Of a stretch of 64,000 nucleotides of DNA, positions 29,434 through 39,184 are shown in pieces. Both the position numbers and the translations under genes were made by a program. Source of the DNA: Listeria seeligeri serovar 1/2b str. SLCC3954 (lineage in GTDB: Bacteria > Bacillota > Bacilli > Lactobacillales > Listeriaceae); assembly GCF_000027145.1 (NCBI RefSeq), contig NC_013891.1:2046001-2110000 (forward strand), written 5' to 3'. Position 1 is the stretch's first letter. Every line of letters starts with the position of its first letter. Below the pieces are notes generated by a model, which saw nothing but the letters and a program-made list of their open reading frames with translations, searched no databases and was not told the origin of the DNA.

Positions 29434-30797
29434 TTTTCCACCTCTTCTATTAGCTCGCTAATTGCGTCCATGAAGGCATTGCCGCGAACTTCAAATGTCC
29501 GGTATTGATCCCAACTCGCACATGCTGGTGAAAGTAAGATAATATCTCCTGGTGCAGATTCACGATAAGCAACTGGAACAGCCGCTTCAACATTATCAAC
29601 ATAGTGCACTTCAATTCCAGCAATTTTACCAACCCGACCAATCTTATCTGCTGTTTCTCCAAAGACAATAAGTGCCTTCACGTTTTTGAAAAATGGCAGT
29701 AATTCATCAAATGAGTTGCCACGGTCAAGTCCGCCAGCAAGTAAAACAACCGGATTTTTAAAGCCTTTCAATGCACTTTGAGTTGCAAGAATATTAGTCG
29801 CTTTCGAATCGTTGTAAAATTTCCGGCCTTGCCATTCCACGACAAATTGCGTACGATGCTCCACGCCTTTGAATGTTTCTAACACATGCATGATTTCTTC
29901 GTTTGCAACTCCTAAAGTTTTTGCAACTGCAACAGATGCTAACACATTTTCTAAATTGTGCTCACCTGGAAGTAAAATACTATCACGTGGGCCAATTACC
30001 TCATCATTGAACATAATATTTCCGTTTTGAACGTAACTTCCTTGTCCAAGACGCTGGGTTGTTGAAAATGGAATTACTTGCGCTTTTGTTTGTTTTGTTA
30101 AGTTTTTTAGTTCTTCCTGATCCCAGTTAATAACCAGGAAATCATCTTCTGTCTGATTTTGCTGGATATGCCATTTTGCTTGGACATATTCCGAACGATC
30201 TGTATGGTAATCTAAATGGGCCTCATAAATATTCGTAATTACTGAAATATGCGGTTTAAATGTTTTTACACCCATTAATTGGAAAGAAGAAAGTTCCATG
30301 GAGATATATTGCTCACTTGTGGCATTTTCGGCTACCGCTGATGCAGGGAAGCCAATATTTCCAGCAAGTAAAGAACTATTTTCTTTATGCGCATTTAACA
30401 TATGATGGATAATGGTTGTTGTCGTTGTTTTCCCATTGGTTCCTGTAATCCCAACAATCGGCGCCTCAGAAATTTGATAAGCTAGTTCCACTTCTGTAAT
30501 AACTGGTATTTTTAATTTTAGCGCTTTTTCAATCATCGGGTTGTTATACGGAATTCCTGGATTTTTTATAACTAGCTCAAATCCCTCATCCAACAGTTCA
30601 ATCGGGTGAGAACCGCAAATAACTTTAATCCCTTGTTCCAGTAGTCCTTGTGCTTCTGGATTTTCGCTAAACGGTTTTTGATCATTTACTGTTACAAAAG
30701 CTCCGAGTTTATGCATAATTGTTGCCGCACTAACACCACTTCTTGCCAAACCCAAAACAAGCACTTTTTTGTGATGATACATTTCAATTTTTTTCAT
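29430..30797 (-). CDS. murD: UDP-MurNAc-L-alanine:D-glutamate ligase
   Basis: 455 residues from the ATG at 30797; the frame extends upstream to 30872 but only the later ATG has a usable Shine-Dalgarno (GGGGGAAG). The Rossmann N-domain [10 protein letters not shown] and the ATP loop GTNGKTTT are visible, as is the C-domain segment YNDSKATN. MurD adds D-glutamate to the muropeptide precursor. It follows mraY by about 140 bases containing a small hairpin. Confidence 0.97.
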   Translation of the reverse strand: MKKIEMYHHKKVLVLGLARSGVSAATIMHKLGAFVTVNDQKPFSENPEAQGLLEQGIKVICGSHPIELLDEGFELVIKNPGIPYNNPMIEKALKLKIPVITEVELAYQISEAPIVGITGTNGKTTTTTIIHHMLNAHKENSSLLAGNIGFPASAVAENATSEQYISMELSSFQLMGVKTFKPHISVITNIYEAHLDYHTDRSEYVQAKWHIQQNQTEDDFLVINWDQEELKNLTKQTKAQVIPFSTTQRLGQGSYVQNGNIMFNDEVIGPRDSILLPGEHNLENVLASVAVAKTLGVANEEIMHVLETFKGVEHRTQFVVEWQGRKFYNDSKATNILATQSALKGFKNPVVLLAGGLDRGNSFDELLPFFKNVKALIVFGETADKIGRVGKIAGIEVHYVDNVEAAVPVAYRESAPGDIILLSPACASWDQYRTFEVRGNAFMDAISELIEEVEK

Positions 30798-30936
30798 TCC
30801 TTTGCTTCCCCCATTTATATCAAAATTGGCGGTCGAATTCATGAGATTCATAAAAACGACGGAAAGCGCCAACCAGATTCTGTTTAAAAAACAGCCAACT
30901 AGAGACGCTTTTGCCGCAAAAATTGCGGCGTTTTAT

Positions 30937-31911
30937 TTAAAAGATAACCATACAGACGGAGATAATCGCACCAATTAGTCCGATTCCCCAGAAAGTAAGA
31001 ACGACACGCCATTCAGACCAACCACCAAGTTCAAAGTGATGATGAATTGGGGTCATTCGGAAAATCCGTTTTCCTCCAGTTGCTTTAAAGTAAAACACTT
31101 GTAAAATAACAGATGCTGTTTCGATAACGAAAATAATTCCGATTAATAGTAACAACCATTCTTGATGTAATAAAATCGAAACGGCGGCAATACTTCCACC
31201 AAGTGCAAGCGATCCAGTGTCTCCCATAAATATTTTCGCTGGGTTTTTATTGAAAAGTAGGAATCCTAGCATCCCACCAACAATCGCAAAACAGAAAATC
31301 GCTACGTCCATTTGTTCCTGATAAAAAGCAATTACTCCAAAAGCAGAGAAAGCTATCACCGTAAGCCCAGAAACCAGTCCATCCAAACCATCAGTTAAAT
31401 TAACTGCATTGGAAAAACCAACTAACCAGAATAGGATAAAGATAACAAAGAACCAGCCAAGATCAATCTCCGTATTTGTAAATGGAATAGTAAGCGTTTC
31501 AGCAAAACCACTGAAATGATAAACTAAGTAGAATAAAATCGAAATCGCTACCTGACCTAAAAACTTTTGTTTCGAAGTTAAGCCTAAGTTGCGTTTTTGA
31601 ACTACTTTGATATAATCGTCCAGAAAACCTAGTGCACCAAATAATGCTAGCGCGATAAATAGTAGCCAGGTAGCTGCACTCACTTCACTACTGATGAAAG
31701 AAAAGATTAAAAAGCTAATGAGCATAGCGGCAATGAAAACAACTGCGCCCATCGTTGGCGTTCCTGATTTTTTTTCATGCATTTTCGGACCTTCATCCCT
31801 GATACTTTGTCCGAATTTTAATTTCACCAAAAATGGTATGAATAGTGGGATTCCTATCACTGTAATGATAAAAGCCACTGCAAATGTTGATACTAACATG
31901 TATAAAGACAC
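30937..31911 (-). CDS. mraY: Phospho-MurNAc-pentapeptide transferase
   Basis: 324 residues, about ten membrane segments. The start is GTG at 31911 behind GGGGAGA, although an ATG four codons later is possible. Catalytic motifs FLDDYIKV (DDxxK), NLTDGLDGL and the MTPIHHHFE histidine motif are intact. MraY attaches phospho-MurNAc-pentapeptide to undecaprenyl phosphate to make lipid I. Confidence 0.98.
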   Translation of the reverse strand: MSLYMLVSTFAVAFIITVIGIPLFIPFLVKLKFGQSIRDEGPKMHEKKSGTPTMGAVVFIAAMLISFLIFSFISSEVSAATWLLFIALALFGALGFLDDYIKVVQKRNLGLTSKQKFLGQVAISILFYLVYHFSGFAETLTIPFTNTEIDLGWFFVIFILFWLVGFSNAVNLTDGLDGLVSGLTVIAFSAFGVIAFYQEQMDVAIFCFAIVGGMLGFLLFNKNPAKIFMGDTGSLALGGSIAAVSILLHQEWLLLLIGIIFVIETASVILQVFYFKATGGKRIFRMTPIHHHFELGGWSEWRVVLTFWGIGLIGAIISVCMVIF

Positions 31912-31957
31912 AATAAATTCTCCCCAATCTGTTTGTCAAAGCACTTCACTTCATATT

Positions 31958-33433
31958 TTATGCGAGTCCGAGTCTTTTTTCAATAGCTAGTCGTGCTTCT
32001 ACGCGGTCATCAAAATCGATTACTTCGTCGCCAATGATTTGATAATCTTCATGGCCTTTTCCAGCAATCAAAATAACATCCCCTGCTTCTGCCTCACTAA
32101 TAGCGTATTGTATCGCATCCCGGCGATTTTCATGTACCACATAAGAATCACTTTCAGGAACACCTTTAATCATATCTTCAATAATCGTCCGCGGGTTTTC
32201 GCTGCGTGGATTATCAGATGTAAACACGGGATTAGTTGCATATTGAACAGCGATTTTCGCCATTTGTGGACGTTTGCCCTTATCTCGATCGCCGCCACAA
32301 CCTACTACTACGAAAACGCGTTTATTGGCGAATTCATCAATAGTTTGTAAAACATTTAGCAAGCCGTCTGGTGTATGAGAGTAATCGACAATGACCGGAA
32401 AATCTTGCCCGGCATTTACAAGCTCGAATCGTCCTTTTACACCTGGAATTGCTTCCACTGTCGCAATCGCATTTTCTAATGGAATATGTAGTGCGTAACT
32501 TGTCGCAATCGCTGCGAGCACATTATAAACACTAAAGTTCCCAATCATTTTTATTTTAAGCTTAAACTTACCAGCCGGTGTTGTTAAATTAAATGTTGAA
32601 CCATGACTAGTAATTTCAATATTTGTTGCTCTAAAATCCGCATTTTCTTTTATTCCAAAAGTGATAACGTGTGCTGCTGTTGCTGTTTGCATCCGCACAC
32701 TTTCTTCATCGTCCGCATTTAGAACTGCAATTTTAGGATTGCTTGTATGGTAACTATTGCCTAATTGTGCAAACAGTAAACTTTTCGCATAAGCATATTC
32801 TTCCATTGTATGATGGTAGTCTAAATGGTCTTGCGATAAATTCATAAAGACCGCAACATCATAGTCAGATCCATATACTCGGCCTTGAACAAGTGCATGA
32901 GAGGAAACTTCCATCACGGCTGTACTTACACCTCGAAGGAGCATCTCACGGAAAGTTTCTTGCAAGGTCAAACTATCTGGAGTAGTATTTTTTGTTTCTA
33001 AAATTTCATCGCCAATTTTGCGATACATCGTCCCAATTAAACCAGTTTGTTCACCACTTTCACGAACGATTTGTTCTACTAAATGGCTAACGGTTGTTTT
33101 TCCATTCGTTCCCGTAATCCCTACTAATTTTAGCGCTTGGGTTGGTGAGCCGTAAAAATAATTAGCTAACATCGCCATTGCGCGTTTTGAATCTCTCACA
33201 TAAATAACTGGAATCGTAACGTCGACAGGCTTTTCAGCAACCACTGCGACTGCTCCGAGTTCTTCTGCTTTTTTCGCGAATTGGTGTCCGTCCACGATTT
33301 CGCCGTCAATACATATAAAAAGTGTTCCTAGGTTCACTTTCCTACTGTCTTGAGCAATCTGGCTGACTTCAATCGCCGGGCTCGCCTCACCAGTAAATAC
33401 CGGGATAGCTTGCATTAGTTCATTTAACTTCAT
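31958..33433 (-). CDS. murE: UDP-MurNAc-tripeptide synthetase, meso-DAP adding
   Basis: 491 residues from the ATG at 33433, which is nine bases from GAGGAG; an ATG at 33442 abuts that site and is less likely. The ATP loop GTNGKTTVSH, the carbamylated-lysine region and the substrate motif DNPRSENP are visible. The DNPR form marks enzymes that add meso-diaminopimelate rather than lysine. This agrees with dapF elsewhere in the window and with the A1-gamma peptidoglycan of Listeria. Confidence 0.97.
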   Translation of the reverse strand: MKLNELMQAIPVFTGEASPAIEVSQIAQDSRKVNLGTLFICIDGEIVDGHQFAKKAEELGAVAVVAEKPVDVTIPVIYVRDSKRAMAMLANYFYGSPTQALKLVGITGTNGKTTVSHLVEQIVRESGEQTGLIGTMYRKIGDEILETKNTTPDSLTLQETFREMLLRGVSTAVMEVSSHALVQGRVYGSDYDVAVFMNLSQDHLDYHHTMEEYAYAKSLLFAQLGNSYHTSNPKIAVLNADDEESVRMQTATAAHVITFGIKENADFRATNIEITSHGSTFNLTTPAGKFKLKIKMIGNFSVYNVLAAIATSYALHIPLENAIATVEAIPGVKGRFELVNAGQDFPVIVDYSHTPDGLLNVLQTIDEFANKRVFVVVGCGGDRDKGKRPQMAKIAVQYATNPVFTSDNPRSENPRTIIEDMIKGVPESDSYVVHENRRDAIQYAISEAEAGDVILIAGKGHEDYQIIGDEVIDFDDRVEARLAIEKRLGLA

Positions 33434-33559
33434 TCTTGCCATCTCCTCAAACTTATTCTTTCTGTTATTTTTGATAAAACCAAAAAGAATCCTTTTCTAT
33501 CTTAGCAAAAACAACAAAGTATATCTACCACGACTAAAGACACAGGTCGTAGTTAAAGC

Positions 33560-33597
33560 TAGAAGTATGCCAGTTTTTTGAGCCGACATACTTCTAT
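33560..33597 (-). repeat. Hairpin between pbpB and murE
   Basis: A perfect 10-base inverted repeat (TAGAAGTATG with CATACTTCTA) encloses an 18-base loop, directly after the pbpB stop. No T-run follows on the minus strand, so it is unlikely to be a classic terminator; it could stabilise or process the mRNA. Confidence 0.6.
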
Positions 33598-33604
33598 CTT
33601 CCTA

Positions 33605-35863
33605 CTATTGATTAAGCAAATCTCCAATGCCGGCGTTCTCTTGGATGTCCGTTGCTTTTTTATTCTTTTCAGCTTCATCTTGGTCATGATTTTGGTTAAA
33701 TTGGCTAATTTGTTCAGGAGGTGCAAGTGTTATTTTCATTTTCGTTTTGCTATTAATCACACTTCCAGCCGAAACACTTTGGCTTTTCACATAACCAGAA
33801 CCACTAAACTCAAATGGAACACCAGTGATTTCCGATACTTTTAGGGCATCATCTTTCGACCACGTTACCATATCCGGGGCCGTCATGTCGCCATCGGTCA
33901 TTAAAATAACTTTTTGACCTTGCATTAAATCACTATTTGCTTGTGGCAGTTGTTGGACAATTTTTTTGCCATTACCAACGACAATTGGTTCTAAACCTTT
34001 GTCTGATACTGCTTTTTTAGCGTCTGCTACTGATTTATCAGCTAAAACAGGTACTTTTTCAGATGCTAATTTTTCAGCATCGCCTGGTTTAATGTTCATG
34101 TACTGCAAGCTGTTTTTCATTACTGGATTAAATACTTCGGAAACTGCTTCTCCGCCCGTTTCGCTTCCAGATAATTGTGGTTGTTGCATCGTTACATAAA
34201 TAACTAATTCTGGATCGTCAGCTGGTGCCATACCTAGGAATGAGAAGATATAATTATCCGCTCCAGTCATGTATTTACCAGTTTTCGGATCAGGAATTTG
34301 CGATGTTCCTGTTTTACCAGCTACATCATAGCCTGGAATTGCATATAATTTACCTGTTCCGTGCTCTCCACTAATAACGTTTTTTAGTTCGTCGCGGGTT
34401 TTCTTAGCTGTTTCCGCACTAATAGGTTTGCCAGCATTTTTTGTTTTCGTTTCTGTTGTTTTACCAGTATTTGGATCCGTTACTTTAGAAACAACATAAG
34501 GCTGTTTCATTGTTCCATCACTAGCAATAGCTGATGCAGCTTGTATCATTTGCATCATCGAAACAGTAGTCCCTTGCCCAAAGACAGTTGTTACTTTTTC
34601 AATTGGATAATTGTAAAGTATTTTTCCACTTGTTTCATTTGGTAAATCAATCCCTGTTTTCTTACCAAAACCAAATTCATCTAAATAAGTATGGAATGTA
34701 TCTGTACCCATTTTGTTCAAAAGTTTAGCAAAAGCGACGTTACTAGAACGTTCGACGCCTTCACGGTACGTAATCGACCCCCAACCAGCGCCGTTATTAT
34801 GGTCATGAATGGGGATATCGCCTACATTATAAGTACCCGATTGGTAATATTCATTTGGATTATACACATTACTATCAATCGCAGAAGCAAGAGAAATAAT
34901 TTTCATTACTGATCCTGGTTCATAGGCATATTCGACTGGTAAATCTTGCCAAATGCTTGAGCTATTTCCTGTAATCGTGGAACGGTCAGCAGGATTAAAA
35001 GATGGACGCTGACTAATCGCAAGGATTTCTCCTGTTTTGGGATCCGCAACTACTGCCATCATGTTTTTCGGATTGTACTTTGCATCAACCGTCGTCATCG
35101 TATCTTCTAAAAAGGTTTGAATTTTTTTATCAAGTGTTAAAGTAATGTCTTCGCCGTCTTTGGCTTTCGTCACTTTATTTTTTGAATTAGGCAAAATATA
35201 ACCCATTCGGTCCGTACTATAATCAATTTTACCGTTAGTTCCGGTTAATTTATCATTGTACTGGGATTCGATGCCCATTTTACCTTCTAAAACGGTTGTA
35301 TTTTTTTCTTCTTCTTGTTGAGCGAAACCGATTAATTGTGTGGCGAAAGTTCCATTAGGATAAAAACGTTCTGATTGACGTGTAAATTCAATGCCAGGTA
35401 AATCTTCTTTTTCAATTGCGGCTTTTGTTTCCGTGGAAATGTTTTTTCCAGCAGCACCAAATTCCACTTGATATTTACCTTTTTCATTAAGTTTATCTAA
35501 AATATCGGATTCATCCATCGGAATATATTTTGCTAAAACTTGAGCTGTTTTTTCTTCATCAACAACACGCATCGGATTTTTGGTCGTTTTTGGAAGTTTG
35601 TCGCTAACAACTGCAGCAATCGTGTAAGAAGCCGTATCCTCCGCTAACACTTCTCCTTTTCGATCTAAAATGGAGCCGCGCTTTGCTTCAATGACACTGC
35701 TTTTCAAATGCTGTTTAGATGCTTTTGCAGCAAGTGGTACCCCATTTGCTTCACCTGTAATCTGCAAATAAAGAAAACGGCCAGAAACCAAGAGAAAGAG
35801 AATAGTGAAAAAGATAAAAAGCACTAGAGCTCCCCTTCTCATGTTACCTATACGCCGTTTCAT
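33605..35863 (-). CDS. pbpB: Class B penicillin-binding protein 2B with PASTA domains
   Basis: 752 residues: a short basic tail, an N-terminal membrane anchor (about residues 12-32), a dimerisation domain, a transpeptidase domain with SxxK as SVMK, SxN as SSN and KTG as KTGTS, and two C-terminal PASTA repeats at about residues 595-720. The PBP2B/FtsI class cross-links septal peptidoglycan and acts with FtsL and FtsW. The start overlaps the ftsL stop by four bases. The C-terminal tail past the PASTA repeats is charged and Gln/Asn-rich. Confidence 0.96.
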   Translation of the reverse strand: MKRRIGNMRRGALVLFIFFTILFLLVSGRFLYLQITGEANGVPLAAKASKQHLKSSVIEAKRGSILDRKGEVLAEDTASYTIAAVVSDKLPKTTKNPMRVVDEEKTAQVLAKYIPMDESDILDKLNEKGKYQVEFGAAGKNISTETKAAIEKEDLPGIEFTRQSERFYPNGTFATQLIGFAQQEEEKNTTVLEGKMGIESQYNDKLTGTNGKIDYSTDRMGYILPNSKNKVTKAKDGEDITLTLDKKIQTFLEDTMTTVDAKYNPKNMMAVVADPKTGEILAISQRPSFNPADRSTITGNSSSIWQDLPVEYAYEPGSVMKIISLASAIDSNVYNPNEYYQSGTYNVGDIPIHDHNNGAGWGSITYREGVERSSNVAFAKLLNKMGTDTFHTYLDEFGFGKKTGIDLPNETSGKILYNYPIEKVTTVFGQGTTVSMMQMIQAASAIASDGTMKQPYVVSKVTDPNTGKTTETKTKNAGKPISAETAKKTRDELKNVISGEHGTGKLYAIPGYDVAGKTGTSQIPDPKTGKYMTGADNYIFSFLGMAPADDPELVIYVTMQQPQLSGSETGGEAVSEVFNPVMKNSLQYMNIKPGDAEKLASEKVPVLADKSVADAKKAVSDKGLEPIVVGNGKKIVQQLPQANSDLMQGQKVILMTDGDMTAPDMVTWSKDDALKVSEITGVPFEFSGSGYVKSQSVSAGSVINSKTKMKITLAPPEQISQFNQNHDQDEAEKNKKATDIQENAGIGDLLNQ

Positions 35864-36222
35864 TTACCATCTACCACTTTCACATTATCGCCATTAAGCT
35901 TCAACCCATTTTCTTTAGCGATTTTTAGAATGCGTTCATATCTCCCTAGATCTTTTACTTCCACTTTTAAGTCTTCGTTTGATTTTTCTTGTTCAATAAT
36001 TTTCTTTTCTTTTGTCTGGATGTCTTGGTTTACTGTATAAATTTGTGCTTGTACACTAATAATTTGAAAAGCAACAACTAAAACAATCGCAAGCGCTATC
36101 GTGATGATTACTTTTTCGCCAAGAGTCATTTGACCTCGTCTTAGGATTTGTTTTTTAGGTTGTTCCGCTTCTCTATGTACCTTATTTGGCTCTAGATTAG
36201 ATTTATAGGCGACATTGCTCAC
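35860..36222 (-). CDS. ftsL: Cell division protein FtsL
   Basis: 120 residues from GTG 36222, giving the start MSNVAYKSNLEPNK; a TTG nine bases upstream abuts the AGGAG site and is less likely. A single membrane segment at about residues 36-58 is followed by a leucine-zipper-like coiled coil (IIEQEKSNEDLKVEVKDL). FtsL is a short-lived bitopic component of the DivIB-DivIC-FtsL complex. It lies between rsmH and pbpB, its standard position. Confidence 0.9.
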   Translation of the reverse strand: MSNVAYKSNLEPNKVHREAEQPKKQILRRGQMTLGEKVIITIALAIVLVVAFQIISVQAQIYTVNQDIQTKEKKIIEQEKSNEDLKVEVKDLGRYERILKIAKENGLKLNGDNVKVVDGK

Positions 36223-36237
36223 ATTTTTCAACTCCTG

Positions 36238-37176
36238 CTATTTTATAATTTTTTCGATGACACGCAATTTCGCTGAGCGCGCTCGGTTATTTTGTTCCAA
36301 TTCTTCTTCACTTGGCACAATTGGTTTTCTAGTAGCAAGTTTAAAGTCTGGTTTATATTCGTCTGGAATGACTGGCAGACCGGGTGGCAAATCGGGTCCT
36401 TTTGTCGCTTCTTGGAATAAATGCTTGGTTATGCGGTCTTCTAAGGAATGGAATGTAATAACACTTATCCTGCCGCCTGGTTTAATTAAACTTAAGGCTT
36501 TTTCAAGTGAATCTTCTACTGCGCCAAGTTCATCATTAACGGCAATTCGAATCGCTTGAAAAGTTCGTTTCCCTGGATGGCCACCTTTTCGTCTTGCTGG
36601 CGCCGGAATTGCTGTTTTAATGATATCTACAAGTTCGCCAGTTGTTTCAATTGGTTTTACTTCGCGGCGTCGTTCGATTTCACGAGCAATTTGTTTGGAA
36701 AATTTTTCTTCTCCGTATTGGAAAAAAATTCGAATTAAATCTTGGTATGACCATTCATTAACAACTATTTTTGCTGTAAGTTCTTGCTCCCTATCCATAC
36801 GCATATCAAGCGCTGCGTCTTGGTGATAACTAAAACCACGTTCTCTTTCGTCTAGCTGCGGGGACGATACACCTAAATCATATAAAATCCCATCAACTTC
36901 ACTAATTCCACGTTCGTTTAGTGCTTCTTTCATATAACGAAAGTTCGATTTAACAAAAGTGACTTTATCGCTATATGCTGCCAATTTTATTTTTGCATTA
37001 TCAATTGCTGTTTGATCTTGGTCAAACGCAAATAAGTGCCCTTTTTCATTAAGCTTATTTAGTAAATACTCTGAGTGACCTGCGCCGCCAAGTGTTGCAT
37101 CGACATAGATTCCGTCTGGTTTTACTTCAAGCATATCTACGGTTTCATGTAGTAATACGGTTTCGTGCTTAAACAT
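36238..37176 (-). CDS. rsmH: 16S rRNA (cytosine-1402 N4) methyltransferase
   Basis: 312 residues. The N-terminal [15 protein letters not shown], the SAM loop [14 protein letters not shown], and the [19 protein letters not shown] segment define the RsmH (MraW) family. It methylates N4 of C1402 in the decoding centre of 16S rRNA. It lies 12 bases downstream of mraZ with a strong AGGAGG site. Confidence 0.97.
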   Translation of the reverse strand: MFKHETVLLHETVDMLEVKPDGIYVDATLGGAGHSEYLLNKLNEKGHLFAFDQDQTAIDNAKIKLAAYSDKVTFVKSNFRYMKEALNERGISEVDGILYDLGVSSPQLDERERGFSYHQDAALDMRMDREQELTAKIVVNEWSYQDLIRIFFQYGEEKFSKQIAREIERRREVKPIETTGELVDIIKTAIPAPARRKGGHPGKRTFQAIRIAVNDELGAVEDSLEKALSLIKPGGRISVITFHSLEDRITKHLFQEATKGPDLPPGLPVIPDEYKPDFKLATRKPIVPSEEELEQNNRARSAKLRVIEKIIK

Positions 37177-37188
37177 ATGATTTCCTCC

Positions 37189-37620
37189 TTAAATATCAAA
37201 GCCAATCATATTTTCGGCTAAATCAGCGAATGTTTCTTCTGCCTCATTAAAGACATCTTCCCACTCTGATTTACTCCAAATTTCAATACGACTAGAAACT
37301 CCGATAATTACTGTTTCTTTTTCCAAATCCGCATACTGTAGTAAGTTGGATGGAATATTAATCCGACCTTGTTTGTCTAGTTCACATTCAGACGCACCGG
37401 AAAAGAAGAAACGTGTAAAGGAACGAGCATCTTTTTTTGTTAGAGGTAAAGTTTGGAGTTTTTCTTCTAGCTTTTTCCATTCTTCTTGCGGGTAAGCAAA
37501 TAAACACTTATCAAGTCCTCGGGTTATAACAAAATTATCCCCCAAAAGCTCACGGAACTTAGCTGGCACAATTAATCTGCCCTTTATATCGATGTTATGT
37601 TGATATTCTCCCATGAACAT
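37189..37620 (-). CDS. mraZ: MraZ transcriptional regulator of the division cluster
   Basis: 143 residues with two AbrB-like SpoVT domains, each containing a DxxGR loop (DIKGRLIVP and DKQGRINIP). MraZ is a ring-shaped DNA-binding protein that represses the mra/dcw operon and binds repeated TGGG-type boxes. Such repeats are visible just upstream of its own start. It is the first gene of the cluster. Confidence 0.97.
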   Translation of the reverse strand: MFMGEYQHNIDIKGRLIVPAKFRELLGDNFVITRGLDKCLFAYPQEEWKKLEEKLQTLPLTKKDARSFTRFFFSGASECELDKQGRINIPSNLLQYADLEKETVIIGVSSRIEIWSKSEWEDVFNEAEETFADLAENMIGFDI

Positions 37621-37628
37621 TAGACTTC

Positions 37629-37667
37629 ACCCACTTTCCTCCATACCACTTTACCACATCTCCCCAC
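37629..37667 (-). promoter_or_regulatory. Probable MraZ boxes upstream of mraZ
   Basis: Four direct GTGG repeats lie on the minus strand immediately upstream of mraZ: GTGGGG (37662-37667), GTGGTA (37652-37657), GTGGTA (37644-37649) and GTGGGT (37629-37634). The first two have the 10-base spacing described for MraZ boxes. Their location between the upstream terminator and the mraZ start fits autoregulation of the cluster. The promoter elements themselves are not obvious. Confidence 0.6.
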
Positions 37668-37696
37668 TTCGCACCACCCAAAACCTAAAAAAGTGC

Positions 37697-37731
37697 AAAA
37701 AAAAATCATTCTATGAAAGCCATAGAATGAT
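37697..37731 (-). terminator. Terminator of the MFS gene
   Basis: Perfect 11-bp stem ATCATTCTATG with CATAGAATGAT, 5-base loop, followed on the minus strand by eight T residues. It insulates the mraZ cluster from the MFS transporter upstream. Confidence 0.92.
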
Positions 37732-37823
37732 CAATCCCCTATTTAAAGCCATTCCCACTAATTTCTAATCGCTAAAATGAATGTGGGGCTTGGTGGAGGT
37801 ATTCCCCACTTTCTTCCAAAAAA

Positions 37824-39071
37824 TCATTTAATCCAAACTTTTTCAAAACCTGATTTCAACGCTACAGCCGAGAAACCAATCGCCACAATACCAAGTGCAA
37901 TGGTGAAAATACCCATACCATATTTGCCGATAAACGGTGCAAATACTAAGCTGACTGACCCAATCATTTTTCCGATTTGAAAAATAATTCCGTTGAAAGC
38001 CATATAAGCCCCGCGCTTGTTGTCATCCACAATAGTTGCAAGAATCGTTTGGCGTGTTGGCACATAGAGTAATTCGCCAATCGAAAGGACAGCCGTCGCA
38101 ATCAACAAAACAATAAGACTATTTGCAAACGCACATACTGCAAATCCAATCGCAAACAACGAAAAGCCCACATACATAATCGGTTGTTGCGCTCGTTTTG
38201 TTACCCACCTTGCAATTGGTACTGTAAAGAGAACAATGAATAGCGTATTAACAGCAGTCAAAACACTCACAATTTGGACGCCATTGAGATTAACCTCGCC
38301 AAGTGGTCCAAAATTCACTAGAAAATGTTGAAAATCTTCCGCGAGTCGCACAGAAATATAATTACCACGTTGGTACTCAATCGACATAACAGCAATTCCA
38401 CCAATAGTATATAGAAGAAAACGATAATCATGCAAAACTTGCCCATAGCTTTTGAACATCTCAAGCAAACCGTAAGAACCTTTTTCAGGGACTACTTTTA
38501 GTTCCAATGTTTCTGAAATTAAAATTATCGTTAGCCAAGCGGTGACAAACGACATAATTAGAAGCGCAACAAGGAGCGGAAATAGATAATCTACAAAAAA
38601 CCATCCACCAACCATAATCCCAATCAGCATGGATAAATTATTCGCCCAATAACTAATCGAGTACATAAATGCGCGATTTTCCGGCGTGCTTACATCAATC
38701 AACATTGCCTCACCAGCAGGATTTACTAACCCTTGCGCCACACCGATAATAAGCAACATCGCAAAAGTAATCCAGGGAGAATGAAAAAATGGAGAATTAC
38801 AAAGAACCATCCCAAGAAAAGCAAAAACTTTCAACACTTCGCCTGTTATCATCAATTTCCTGCGCCCAATAACATCTGCCAAATGCCCGCCGTATATTCC
38901 AGCAACAAATTGCACAAAAACATTAATCAGCAAAAGAACCCCAGCCACACTACTATTTATTTCCATCGTAAAATAAATGGCCAAAAACGGGAAAATCATT
39001 GAGCCAATTATTTTACTCAAAAACTGAATTAAAATCCGTGCGCGAATATTTGGATGTAGTTCCCTAAACAT
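37824..39071 (-). CDS. MFS efflux transporter, drug or sugar
   Basis: 415 residues with about twelve hydrophobic segments. The cytoplasmic loop 2-3 has the GGHLADVIGRRKLM motif (MFS motif A) and the later loop ARWVTKRAQQP. The family of single-polypeptide MFS exporters like YttB/MdtH/SetA is the likely home. Its start is 113 bases from the divergent SgrR-like gene, an arrangement that recalls the sgrR-setA sugar-phosphate stress locus of enterobacteria. Substrate unknown. Confidence 0.85.
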   Translation of the reverse strand: MFRELHPNIRARILIQFLSKIIGSMIFPFLAIYFTMEINSSVAGVLLLINVFVQFVAGIYGGHLADVIGRRKLMITGEVLKVFAFLGMVLCNSPFFHSPWITFAMLLIIGVAQGLVNPAGEAMLIDVSTPENRAFMYSISYWANNLSMLIGIMVGGWFFVDYLFPLLVALLIMSFVTAWLTIILISETLELKVVPEKGSYGLLEMFKSYGQVLHDYRFLLYTIGGIAVMSIEYQRGNYISVRLAEDFQHFLVNFGPLGEVNLNGVQIVSVLTAVNTLFIVLFTVPIARWVTKRAQQPIMYVGFSLFAIGFAVCAFANSLIVLLIATAVLSIGELLYVPTRQTILATIVDDNKRGAYMAFNGIIFQIGKMIGSVSLVFAPFIGKYGMGIFTIALGIVAIGFSAVALKSGFEKVWIK

Positions 39072-39184
39072 ACTATCTCCTCCAGTTGGTTTTTTCTGAC
39101 TACTCTGTTAGTATAAAAGGGAACAAAAAATATAAAAAGGGTATTTATCATATTATTATGTCCCCTTTTAACTTGGAGGCTCTC

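Noticed and set aside
30648-30887. Plus-strand frame opposite the murD start
   Set aside because: Antisense to murD, no ribosome-binding site and Cys/Phe-rich composition typical of shadows.
30911-30936. GCCGCAAAAATTGCGGC hairpin after mraY as a terminator
   Set aside because: The T-rich side is on the plus strand while the genes run on the minus strand; it would not stop mraY-murD transcription.
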